Shown piece after piece: positions 8,672-16,235 of a DNA stretch of 35,622 bases; position 1 is the stretch's first letter; the number at the start of each line of letters is the position of its first letter. Position numbers and translations under genes: made by a program. Location: contig CAIVSK010000355.1 in NCBI GenBank assembly GCA_903908495.1, positions 1 to 35,622 on the forward strand, read 5' to 3'. The DNA is from Akkermansiaceae bacterium (GTDB lineage: Bacteria; Verrucomicrobiota; Verrucomicrobiia; Verrucomicrobiales; Akkermansiaceae). A model generated the notes under the pieces. It made no database searches. It had not been told where the DNA came from and saw nothing but the letters and a program-made list of their open reading frames with translations.

Positions 8672-9768
8672 AAATCATCCAAATCCTGCCCGAACTGCAT
8701 GCCGGCGGCGTGGAACGCGGCACCCTCGAGCTGGCCGCCTTCCTGGTAGCTGGCGGGCATGAGGCCGTCGTCATTTCCAATGGCGGGCGCCTGGTGCCCG
8801 ACCTGAAGCGCTGCGGCGCGCGGCACATCACGCTGCCGGTGCATCGCAAGCGGCTCGCCTCACTGTGGCAGGTGCGCCACTTGCGGCGGATCTTAACAGA
8901 AGAACAAGCAGACATCCTGCACTTTCGCTCGCGGGTGCCCGGCTGGATTGCCTGGCTGGCCTGGCGCAGCATGGATCCACGCCGACGGCCGCGGCTGGTG
9001 AGCACGGTGCACGGGTTGTACTCGGTGAACCGCTACTCGGCCGTGATGACGCGGGGGGAGCGCGTGATAGCGGTGTCGGAAAGCACCCGGAGCTATGTGT
9101 TGGAAAACTACCCGCGGGTTCCAGCCGACATCATCCGGGTCATTCCGCGGGGGGTTGAGCCGGACCAATACAAGGTGGATTACCGGCCGCCGGCGGACTG
9201 GCAGGCGCGTTGGCAGGCCGCGCGGCCGGGCCTGGCAGGCAAGTGCGTGTTGCTGTTGCCGGGGCGCATCACGCGGCTCAAGGGGCATGAGGATTTTTTC
9301 GAGCTCGTCGCCGAGCTCAAGGCGGAGGGTCTGCCGGTGCACGGACTGGTGGCCGGCGACACCCATCCGAAGAAACAAGCCTACCTTGAGGAGCTCCAGA
9401 CCATGGTGCAGCGTCTCGGCATCAGTGGTGAGGTGGAGTTCCTCGGTCATCGCCAGGACCTGCGGGAGGTCATGACCATGTGTGACGTGGTCTGCGGACT
9501 GTCGCGCCAGCCCGAATCGTTCGGACGCACCGTGCTGGAGGCGCTGGCGCTCGGCAAACCCGTGCTCGGGTATGATTGCGGCGGCGTGGGAGAATTGCTC
9601 GCCGGGTTATTTCCCATGGGGCGGGTGGCGCTTGGCGACCGCGTTGGGTTGTTAGAAGCCGCCCGGGCCATCCTGGCGCAGCGCCCCCGCCCGCTGCCGG
9701 TGGGCGAACCCTTCACGCTCAAGGCGATGTGCCGCGCCACACTCAGTGTCTATCAGGAATTGCAGTGA
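8668..9768 (+). CDS. GT4-family glycosyltransferase
   Basis: 366 aa. It begins MKIIQILPELHAGGVERG, the glycine-rich N-terminal loop of GT-B fold, GT4-type retaining glycosyltransferases. The C-terminal half has the donor-binding strand LLLPGRITRLKG and the ESFGRTVLEAL segment, the E-x7-E motif that binds the nucleotide sugar. It is probably cytosolic and membrane-associated, transferring a sugar from a nucleotide donor in lipopolysaccharide or exopolysaccharide synthesis. The acceptor cannot be deduced. It overlaps the upstream membrane-protein gene by four bases. Confidence 0.88.
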   Translation: MKIIQILPELHAGGVERGTLELAAFLVAGGHEAVVISNGGRLVPDLKRCGARHITLPVHRKRLASLWQVRHLRRILTEEQADILHFRSRVPGWIAWLAWRSMDPRRRPRLVSTVHGLYSVNRYSAVMTRGERVIAVSESTRSYVLENYPRVPADIIRVIPRGVEPDQYKVDYRPPADWQARWQAARPGLAGKCVLLLPGRITRLKGHEDFFELVAELKAEGLPVHGLVAGDTHPKKQAYLEELQTMVQRLGISGEVEFLGHRQDLREVMTMCDVVCGLSRQPESFGRTVLEALALGKPVLGYDCGGVGELLAGLFPMGRVALGDRVGLLEAARAILAQRPRPLPVGEPFTLKAMCRATLSVYQELQ

Positions 9769-9853
9769 CGGGGGCCCCGCTTGGCAGGCTCGTCGGTTTG
9801 GCAGGATGCCCGGCAGGCGATTGCCCCCGGCGGCCGGCGGCCACGCGACTGAC

Positions 9854-9900
9854 TTGCTGCGAGACGCAGCAAGCACGGCTTGCCGCGAGCCGCGGCAGCC
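9854..9900. repeat. Two tandem perfect hairpins (REP-like)
   Basis: Two related units follow each other with a 26-base period in the gap between the GT4 and GH16 genes. The first is TTGCTGCG-AGA-CGCAGCAA (9854-9872), an 8-bp perfect stem. The second is TGCCGCG-AGC-CGCGGCA (9881-9897), extended by GGC/GCC with a bulged T. No T tract follows either, so a Rho-independent terminator is unlikely. The compensatory differences between the units (CTG/CAG versus CCG/CGG) suggest that the hairpin shape itself is conserved. The rest of 9769-10026 shows no gene. Confidence 0.6.
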
Positions 9901-10026
9901 ACGCAGAGACGTGCTGCTCCTGGCTTGACGCGCACGCCCGGCGGCGGCGGAAGACAACGTCCGTGAAAGAGACGCCGCACGACTGCGGTACCAAGGACAG
10001 CTCTAGCAAGCCCATTCCCCCATAGC

Positions 10027-10809
10027 ATGAAACTCCTGATTGTCCTTTGGCTAACCATCCTTGCCGCGCCCGCCGCGGATCTGCCCGGATGGAAACTGGT
10101 GTGGTCCGATGAATTCGACCATCCGGGGGCCCCCGACCCCACGAAATGGGGCTACGAAAAGGGCCTGATCCGCAACAACGAGAAACAATTCTACACCGAA
10201 AAACGGCCCGAGAATGCGCGGGTGGCTGACGGCAAATTGATCATCGAGGCCAGGAAGGAACCCATGGGCGGCGGGGAATTCACCTCCGCCAGCCTGATCT
10301 CCCGCGGCCACGGCGAGTGGGCGAGCGGGCGGATCGAGGTGAAGGCGAAGCTGCCGGCGGCGCGCGGCACCTGGCCTGCAATCTGGATGCTACCGACCGA
10401 TCACGCCAAGGTGCCGTGGCCGAAATGCGGTGAAATCGATATCATGGAGCACGTCGGGCATGACCCGGGCGTCATTCACGGCACGCTGCACTGCGAGGCG
10501 TTCAATCACATCAAACACACGCAGCGCTCCGCAACCCTGTCGGTGCCTAGCGCCAGCAGCGAGTTCCACACCTATTCGATGGAGTGGTCGGCCGAGCGCA
10601 TCGTGATGCACATCGATGGCAAGACCTACGCGACGTTTGACCACAAACCGGGCGACACCATCGCCGAGTGGCCATTCGACAAGCCGTTCTACCTCATTCT
10701 CAACCTCGCCATCGGCGGCGCTTGGGGCGGGCAAAATGGTGTCGACGAGGGGGCTTTTCCCCAGCGCATGGAGGTGGATTACGTGCGGGTCTATCAAAAA
10801 AACCCGTGA
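10027..10809 (+). CDS. Secreted glycoside hydrolase family 16 (beta-glucanase/laminarinase type)
   Basis: 260 aa with a short hydrophobic signal peptide (about residues 1-16, cleavage near AAPAA). GH16 enzymes are endo-acting retaining hydrolases of beta-1,3/1,4-glucans or galactans. The N-terminal strand WSDEFDH is typical. The catalytic signature GEIDIMEHVG is complete: Glu136 nucleophile, Asp138 and Glu141 acid/base. The Met insertion (E-I-D-I-M-E) marks the laminarinase/lichenase-like beta-bulge branch. Length matches a single catalytic domain without binding modules. The substrate (for example laminarin) is inferred from family only. Confidence 0.92.
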   Translation: MKLLIVLWLTILAAPAADLPGWKLVWSDEFDHPGAPDPTKWGYEKGLIRNNEKQFYTEKRPENARVADGKLIIEARKEPMGGGEFTSASLISRGHGEWASGRIEVKAKLPAARGTWPAIWMLPTDHAKVPWPKCGEIDIMEHVGHDPGVIHGTLHCEAFNHIKHTQRSATLSVPSASSEFHTYSMEWSAERIVMHIDGKTYATFDHKPGDTIAEWPFDKPFYLILNLAIGGAWGGQNGVDEGAFPQRMEVDYVRVYQKNP

Positions 10810-10885
10810 CGGCGCATTCCCCCGGGTTGGGGGCCGATCGATTTGCGGGTTGGCATTTGGGGCCGGATGGTGCTGTTTCTCCGGC

Positions 10886-12676
10886 GTGCCGGAGATCACC
10901 AACATATCCACTTATCGCTTCGCCGAGCTTGGCGGGCTCAAGGCCTTGCGCGCCGAACTCATCGCCGAGTGCAAGACCTGGCAGCTCAAAGGCACCATCC
11001 TGCTGAGCCCCGAGGGCATCAATCTGTTTGTCGCCGGAGCCGCGGAGTCCATCGGCTTGCTGCTCGCCCGCCTGCGCGGCATTCCGGGCCTTGAGACGTT
11101 GGAGCCCAAGGTCAGCCTCAGCGCCGCCCAGCCGTTCAACCGCATGCTGGTGCGCTTGAAAAAGGAAATCATCGCCTTCGGAGTGACGGCGGTGCGCCCG
11201 GCCCACCACACCTCGCCCAAGCTGGCGGCTCACGAGTTGAAACGCTGGCTCGACGAGGGACGGCCGGTGACATTGCTCGACACACGCAACGACTATGAGG
11301 TGAAACTCGGCAGCTTCAAGGGCGCGCTCATTCCTAACATCAACACCTTCCGCGAATTCCCCGCCGCCGTGCGCAGGTTGCCGGATGCGCTCAAGGACCA
11401 GCCGGTGGTGATGTTCTGCACCGGCGGCATCCGCTGTGAGAAGGCCGGTCCGTTCATGGAGATGGAGGGCTTCAAGCACATCTATCAATTAGACGGCGGT
11501 ATTCTCAAGTACTTTGAGGAATGCGGGGGTGCCCATTATGAAGGTGAGTGCTTCGTGTTCGACCAGCGGGTGGGACTGGATCCGGCATTGCGGGAAACCT
11601 CGTCGGCCGTGTGCTTTGTCTGCCAGGCGGCGTTGGATGAGGCGGATCAGGCCGACTCGAGATATGTGCCGGGGACGAGTTGTGCGCATTGTTTCAAGAG
11701 CCCGCCGGAGCTCATGGCGGAGCGGCTTGAGGCCCGCCAACAACGCATCGTCGCGGCCTCCGATCCGTTGCCAGGTGCCGCCGCCTATGCCAACCGGCGG
11801 CCGGTGAACATTCCCGCCGCCCACGACGGCAGGGAGTTGTTGGATGTGTTGGCCGCGCTGTTCCCGCAAATCGACCGCGCGGAGTGGGAACTGAGGCTCG
11901 AGGCGGGCCGCTTCACGAGTGATGCCGGCGAACCGCGGGGCAAACACCACCGCGTGCGTGGCGGCGAGCGGGTGGTGCAGGAGTTTGCAAGCGCGGCGGA
12001 GCCTCCGGTGGCCACCGACATCCGCTTGCTGTATGAGGACGACTCGCTCATTATCGTTAGAAAACCCGCGCCGCTGCCGATGCACCCGAGCGGCCGCTTC
12101 AACCGCAACACGCTCCAACACATCCTCAAGCTCGCGTATGCCCCGGAGGTCCCACGCCCGGTCCACCGCCTCGACGCCAACACCACCGGGCTGCTGTTGT
12201 TTGCCCGCACCCGGCATTGCTGCCGCCTGCTGCAATTGCAGTTCATCGAAGGCGGCATCGGGAAACACTATCTCGTGCAGGTCGCCGGCCATCCCGCCGC
12301 AGAGCGCTTTGCCGCCACTGCGGCGATTGCCTCCGCGCCCGGCGCGCTGGGCACCCATGGCATCGATGAGGACGGCGGCCGCGTCGCGCGCACCGAGTTT
12401 GTGGTGTTGCAACGCCTGGCCGACGGCACTTCATTGTTAGAAGCAAGACTGGTCACCGGCCGCACCAATCAGATCCGCGTGCACCTATGGCATTTGGGGT
12501 TCCCGGTGTTGGGGGATCCGGCATATCTGGCCGGCGGCTTGCTTGGCGACACCCAGACGCTCGATCCGGCGGCCCCGCCGCTGCGACTCCACGCCTGGCG
12601 CCTGGCATTCAAGCACCCACTCAGCGGCGAGCCGATGCAATTTGAAGCGGAGTGCGATTGGGCGATCCAGGCCTGA
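10886..12676 (+). CDS. trhO: TrhO-RluA fusion: tRNA U34 hydroxylase plus pseudouridine synthase
   Basis: 596 aa from a GTG at 10886, where homology to TrhO/UPF0176 begins; no in-frame ATG is nearby. Residues ~1-290 form a TrhO protein: N-terminal acylphosphatase-like fold, rhodanese domain with active-site loop CTGGIRCEKAG (Cys178), and a C-terminal Cys-rich tail. TrhO makes 5-hydroxyuridine at tRNA position 34 using prephenate. Residues ~305-370 look like an S4 RNA-binding domain. Residues ~385-596 are an RluA-type pseudouridine synthase with catalytic Asp430 in HRLDANTTG and the C-terminal R-x-NQIRVH motif. The two activities share one chain with no stop or frameshift between them. Its target uridines are unknown; tRNA is the natural guess because of the TrhO half. 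Confidence 0.88.
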   Translation: MPEITNISTYRFAELGGLKALRAELIAECKTWQLKGTILLSPEGINLFVAGAAESIGLLLARLRGIPGLETLEPKVSLSAAQPFNRMLVRLKKEIIAFGVTAVRPAHHTSPKLAAHELKRWLDEGRPVTLLDTRNDYEVKLGSFKGALIPNINTFREFPAAVRRLPDALKDQPVVMFCTGGIRCEKAGPFMEMEGFKHIYQLDGGILKYFEECGGAHYEGECFVFDQRVGLDPALRETSSAVCFVCQAALDEADQADSRYVPGTSCAHCFKSPPELMAERLEARQQRIVAASDPLPGAAAYANRRPVNIPAAHDGRELLDVLAALFPQIDRAEWELRLEAGRFTSDAGEPRGKHHRVRGGERVVQEFASAAEPPVATDIRLLYEDDSLIIVRKPAPLPMHPSGRFNRNTLQHILKLAYAPEVPRPVHRLDANTTGLLLFARTRHCCRLLQLQFIEGGIGKHYLVQVAGHPAAERFAATAAIASAPGALGTHGIDEDGGRVARTEFVVLQRLADGTSLLEARLVTGRTNQIRVHLWHLGFPVLGDPAYLAGGLLGDTQTLDPAAPPLRLHAWRLAFKHPLSGEPMQFEAECDWAIQA

Positions 12677-12728
12677 GTGATGTCTAACCGCACGACGGCT
12701 TGCGCCCGCCGGAGACCCCGGAGCACCG

Positions 12729-12860
12729 CCGGTCCAGCCACAGCGGCGTGGCGGGCTTTCGCCCTTCCCGCCGCACTCCATGCATTGGCTCGCGACCGGG
12801 CCGCGCAGGCATGGACTGCGGTGGCAAGCGCAGCGCGACACCGCTTTGGCTTGATGCCGG
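12729..12860. repeat. Large imperfect inverted-repeat element (MITE-like) between convergent genes
   Basis: The left arm (12729-12783) and right arm (12809-12860) are imperfect reverse complements around a ~25-base centre. They start CCGCACTCCATGC and GCATGGACTGCGG at the centre and end in CCGG outward. Read outward, both arms encode a similar spurious peptide (M-x-C-G-G-K...). I recall the string CGGKRSATPLW from spurious ORFs across verrucomicrobial genomes, so this is probably a dispersed intergenic repeat. It sits exactly between the stops of trhO (12676) and feoB (12863) and could act as a bidirectional termination structure. No terminal duplication is evident. Confidence 0.65.
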
Positions 12861-12862
12861 CC

Positions 12863-15121
12863 TCACCCCGCCACCAACCGCCACAACTGCGCCACGATGA
12901 GGGTGACCGCGAAACCTAACACCAGCGGCAGGAGCGTGGCGAGCGCCGTCCACTTGGCGCTCTTGGTTTCCTTGTAGATGGTGTAAATGGTGGTGCTGCA
13001 CGGGTTGTGCAACAGGCTGAAGAGCATCAGGTTCACCGCGGTGAGCAAGGTCCAGCCACCCGCATGCAGCAACGCGAGCAACTCCGGCCGCGAGTCGATC
13101 TCAAACATCACTCCAGCACCATGGCCCACCCCGGTGGTCCGGGTCACCAGCACGGTGAGCATCAGCACCGTCGGGATCACGATCTCATTGGCGGGAATGG
13201 CCACGACATATGCTAACAGAATCACCCCGTTCAGTCCGATGCACCAACCGAGCGGATGGAGGAAACCGATCGCGTGCTCGGCGAGACTCACCCCGCCGAC
13301 CTGCAGGTTGGCACTCAGCCAGATGAGCGCACCGGCGGGCAGGGCAAACACCACCGCGCGCCACAGCACAATCAGGGTGCGCTCGATGAGTGAGGTGTAG
13401 ATGGTGCGCAAGACCCGCGGCGGGCGGTACGGCGGCAACTCCAGACTGAAAATCGACGGCTCGCCCTGGAGGATCGTGCGCGACAAGCCCCAGGTGGAGA
13501 CAAACGTCAGCGCGATGCCCAACCCGGTGATACCCATCACCGCCAGCGCCGACACCAAGCCCGCCAGCGCCGAATTGCCGCCGCCAGCGCTGGCCGGCAC
13601 CAGTGCCCCGACAAACAAGGTGGCGATGAGGATCTGGGTGGGCCAGCGGCCATTGCACAGGGAGAAATTATTAGTAACAATGGCGAGCAAGCGTTCGCGC
13701 GGGCTATCGATGATGCGGGCGGCCACCACCCCCGCCGCGTTGCAGCCGAAGCCCATCATCATGGTCATGGCTTGTTTGCCGTGGGCATCGGCTTTTTTAA
13801 ACAAGCCGTCGAGGTTGAATGCCACCCGCGGCAGGTAGCCAAGATCTTCCAGCAAGGTGAACAGGGGGAAAAATATCGCCATCGGCGGCAGCATCACCGT
13901 GACCACCCACGCGGTGGATAGATACATGCCGTCAACCACCACTCCCCGCAACCACCAGGGCCAGCCCAGTGATGCGGTTAGACCGCGCAGCGCCGGATAG
14001 ACGGTATCGATGAGCAGCGCGCCGAGCCACTGGGAAGGAATGTTGGCACCGCTGATGGTGAGCCAGAACACCAGCATGAACATCAGTATCATGATCGGAA
14101 AACCCCACCTCCGGCTCGTCACGATCCGGTCAATGGAGCGGTCCAAATCAAAGTGCCGCTTGCCGCCCGGTTGGGTCACCGCCCGCTCGGCCAGGCGGGC
14201 GGCTTCCGCATAGATGGTCTCCACGATCCTCTCATGGAACCGGCTGCCCACCTGCCGCCGCAACTGCCCGGCCAAGTCCAGAAGGCTGAGCAGCGCCAAG
14301 GTGGGCGGGGCGGAGGACTCCGCCGGATCGACGTGACCAAGCTCGCCGTGGCGCAAGGCTGCGGCGATGGATTCATCGCCATCCAACAGCCGCAGCGCCA
14401 CCCACCGCGCGTTGGGCAGCCCGGCACAGGCTGTGGGGATAGCCTCTGTTAGTTTTAGCAGGGCGGCTTTCAGGTCGGGCGGATGCGACTGCAGCCGGTA
14501 GGGCCGGCACACGAAGCGGCCGCTGGCGACTTCCTCGATGGCTTGCAACAACTCGGGCAGGCCTTTGCCGAAGCGGGCGGAGGTGGCGATGACCGGCACC
14601 CCGAGGTCGCGCGCCAGGCGGCGGGCATCCACCTGCAGGCCGTGGCGCCGCGCCTCATCCATCAGGTTGAGGCAAATGACCACCCGCTCGGTGATTTCCA
14701 ACACTTGCAGCGCCAGGTTGAGGTTGCGCTCAAGGCGGCCCGCATCCACCACCACCACGGTGACGTCCGGTTCGCCAAACAGCAGGAAATCGCGCGCCAC
14801 CACCTCGTCCGGGCTGCCGGCCATCAGCGAGTAGGTGCCGGGCAAGTCGATGAGTTTGAAGCGCTTGCCGCTGAATTCAAAGCCGCCTTCGGCGCGCACC
14901 ACCGTCTTGCCGGGCCAGTTGCCGGTGTGCTGCCGCAATCCAGTTAGAGAATTGAACACGGTGCTCTTGCCGGTGTTGGGATTGCCCGCCAGTGCCACCG
15001 CAAAATCCCAGGACTGCATCTCGAGGCCGAGTTTCTTGAGCCGCGCCGCACGGAAGCTCGGGCAGGTGGCACAGGCGGCAACTGACGCAGGGGCCGGCTC
15101 CACGTCAGTTAGATCAGGCAT
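12863..15121 (-). CDS. feoB: FeoB ferrous iron transporter
   Basis: 752 aa. FeoB imports Fe2+ through the inner membrane. A short N-terminal extension has a C-x2-C pair (Cys17, Cys20) ahead of the G domain: G1 GNPNTGKS (46-53, Lys52), G3 DLPG (92-95), G4 NLMD, then the linker helical domain. The C-terminal half carries the Gate transmembrane regions, including GFGCNAAG and SLCNGRWP, equivalents of the conserved Cys-containing gate motifs. The protein is full length. The ATG at 15121 lies inside the end of the upstream regulator gene (13-base overlap), so the two are coupled. The N-terminal cysteines could bind metal or a cofactor. Confidence 0.95.
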   Translation of the reverse strand: MPDLTDVEPAPASVAACATCPSFRAARLKKLGLEMQSWDFAVALAGNPNTGKSTVFNSLTGLRQHTGNWPGKTVVRAEGGFEFSGKRFKLIDLPGTYSLMAGSPDEVVARDFLLFGEPDVTVVVVDAGRLERNLNLALQVLEITERVVICLNLMDEARRHGLQVDARRLARDLGVPVIATSARFGKGLPELLQAIEEVASGRFVCRPYRLQSHPPDLKAALLKLTEAIPTACAGLPNARWVALRLLDGDESIAAALRHGELGHVDPAESSAPPTLALLSLLDLAGQLRRQVGSRFHERIVETIYAEAARLAERAVTQPGGKRHFDLDRSIDRIVTSRRWGFPIMILMFMLVFWLTISGANIPSQWLGALLIDTVYPALRGLTASLGWPWWLRGVVVDGMYLSTAWVVTVMLPPMAIFFPLFTLLEDLGYLPRVAFNLDGLFKKADAHGKQAMTMMMGFGCNAAGVVAARIIDSPRERLLAIVTNNFSLCNGRWPTQILIATLFVGALVPASAGGGNSALAGLVSALAVMGITGLGIALTFVSTWGLSRTILQGEPSIFSLELPPYRPPRVLRTIYTSLIERTLIVLWRAVVFALPAGALIWLSANLQVGGVSLAEHAIGFLHPLGWCIGLNGVILLAYVVAIPANEIVIPTVLMLTVLVTRTTGVGHGAGVMFEIDSRPELLALLHAGGWTLLTAVNLMLFSLLHNPCSTTIYTIYKETKSAKWTALATLLPLVLGFAVTLIVAQLWRLVAG

Positions 15122-16152
15122 GATTCCTCTCCGGTTATAGGTTTGACCAAGACGAGCCTGGCCTGCTCGCGGTGGAGGGCGATGAGGGTGCTGCGAACCC
15201 GATAGGCGGTGGGCTCACCACTGGGGCTGATCATTTCCACGGCGACGAGGGTGCCGGCGACGAAACCGAGGTCGAGCAGGCGGCGGCGTTCCGGGCCGCG
15301 GCAACTGCGCGCCAGCCCGAGCACGGTCACCCGTTGGCCGGGAGCAAAGTCAGCGAGGGTTGCGGCCAAGGCCTGCGGGTCGGAGTCCGCCAGCGGCAGC
15401 ACTTCCAACTGATGGGCCAGAATCGGCGCGAGCACGTGTTCCTCACCGTTGGCGATGAAGCGCACCCATCGGGGGTCTTTTTCTAACACGCGAAGCGTCA
15501 TCCCCGCGCGCAGTCCCGCCGCCACCAATTGCGAGTACAAATTCTCCGGTTCGTCCTCGATGTGCACCAGGATCGCGGGCTGGCCGATGTCTAACGTGGC
15601 CAATGCCTGCCCGGCATCCGGTTCGAGCAGCCCGCCGGAGGTCGGGATCGGGTCGCCATGCGGGTCGTGGGTGGGATTGCCGAGGCGGGCCGCGAGCGCA
15701 TCTGCCTCCAGCGGGGTCATGAGGTGTTCGCGCTGCTCGGCGCGGGCATGCCACTCGCCCTCCTTGAGGCCGGTCTGATCCGCCAGATAACATTCCCACA
15801 GGCGGTGGGCGCGGATGACGTGGATGCCGGCGGCCCGCCCGCTTGCAGTGAGACGGAGATCGCCGGAGGAATAACTCACCAAGCCCTGTTGCTCCATCTC
15901 GCGGAGCAGGGCGGCGGCCCGCTCGGGGTTGGTTTGGAGCGAACCGGTCACGCTCAGCAGCGTCGGGCGGCGGCCGCCGGCCTCGACCTTACACAGGTGT
16001 TTGAGCGCATCCTCGCGCAAGACCCGTGCGGCGATGGCCCGCCGTCGCTGGTTGCGGGCCAGCCAACCGCGCTGCGGCCACAGCAAGCCCGCCAGCAACA
16101 GGCAGCAGGCGAAGCAACCGAGAGTGAGGAAGATGGGGGCGATTTGAGTCAC
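15109..16152 (-). CDS. Membrane-anchored DtxR/MntR-type regulator with two FeoA domains
   Basis: 347 aa from a GTG start. Residues 7-25 are a transmembrane segment. Residues ~38-170 are a DtxR/MntR winged helix plus dimerisation domain, with the metal-ligand set His116, Glu139, Glu142 and His143 (E-x2-E-H as in MntR) and the family string DPHGDPIP. Residues ~184-256 and ~262-338 are two SH3-like FeoA domains. FeoA normally is a separate small partner of FeoB, so this chain merges a metal-sensing DNA-binding module with duplicated FeoA, tethered to the membrane. It overlaps feoB by 13 bases. Likely function: iron or manganese-responsive control of, or direct contact with, FeoB. Confidence 0.85.
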   Translation of the reverse strand: MTQIAPIFLTLGCFACCLLLAGLLWPQRGWLARNQRRRAIAARVLREDALKHLCKVEAGGRRPTLLSVTGSLQTNPERAAALLREMEQQGLVSYSSGDLRLTASGRAAGIHVIRAHRLWECYLADQTGLKEGEWHARAEQREHLMTPLEADALAARLGNPTHDPHGDPIPTSGGLLEPDAGQALATLDIGQPAILVHIEDEPENLYSQLVAAGLRAGMTLRVLEKDPRWVRFIANGEEHVLAPILAHQLEVLPLADSDPQALAATLADFAPGQRVTVLGLARSCRGPERRRLLDLGFVAGTLVAVEMISPSGEPTAYRVRSTLIALHREQARLVLVKPITGEESCLI

Positions 16153-16183
16153 AGCGAGCGGATGACAACAGTCCGCAGGCTAT

Positions 16184-16213
16184 GGCCCGGCGCTTCTTGT
16201 GTCAAGCCGGGCC
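16184..16213. other. GC-rich perfect hairpin between GH78 and feo operon
   Basis: GGCCCGGC (16184-16191) and GCCGGGCC (16206-16213) form an 8-bp perfect stem with a 14-base loop. It lies between the GH78 stop and the start of the iron regulator gene, both on the minus strand. No T tract follows on either side, so a classical Rho-independent terminator is not supported. It could still impede read-through from the feo promoter region. Confidence 0.35.
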
Positions 16214-16235
16214 GCCCGATACGGTTCGTTTGGCG

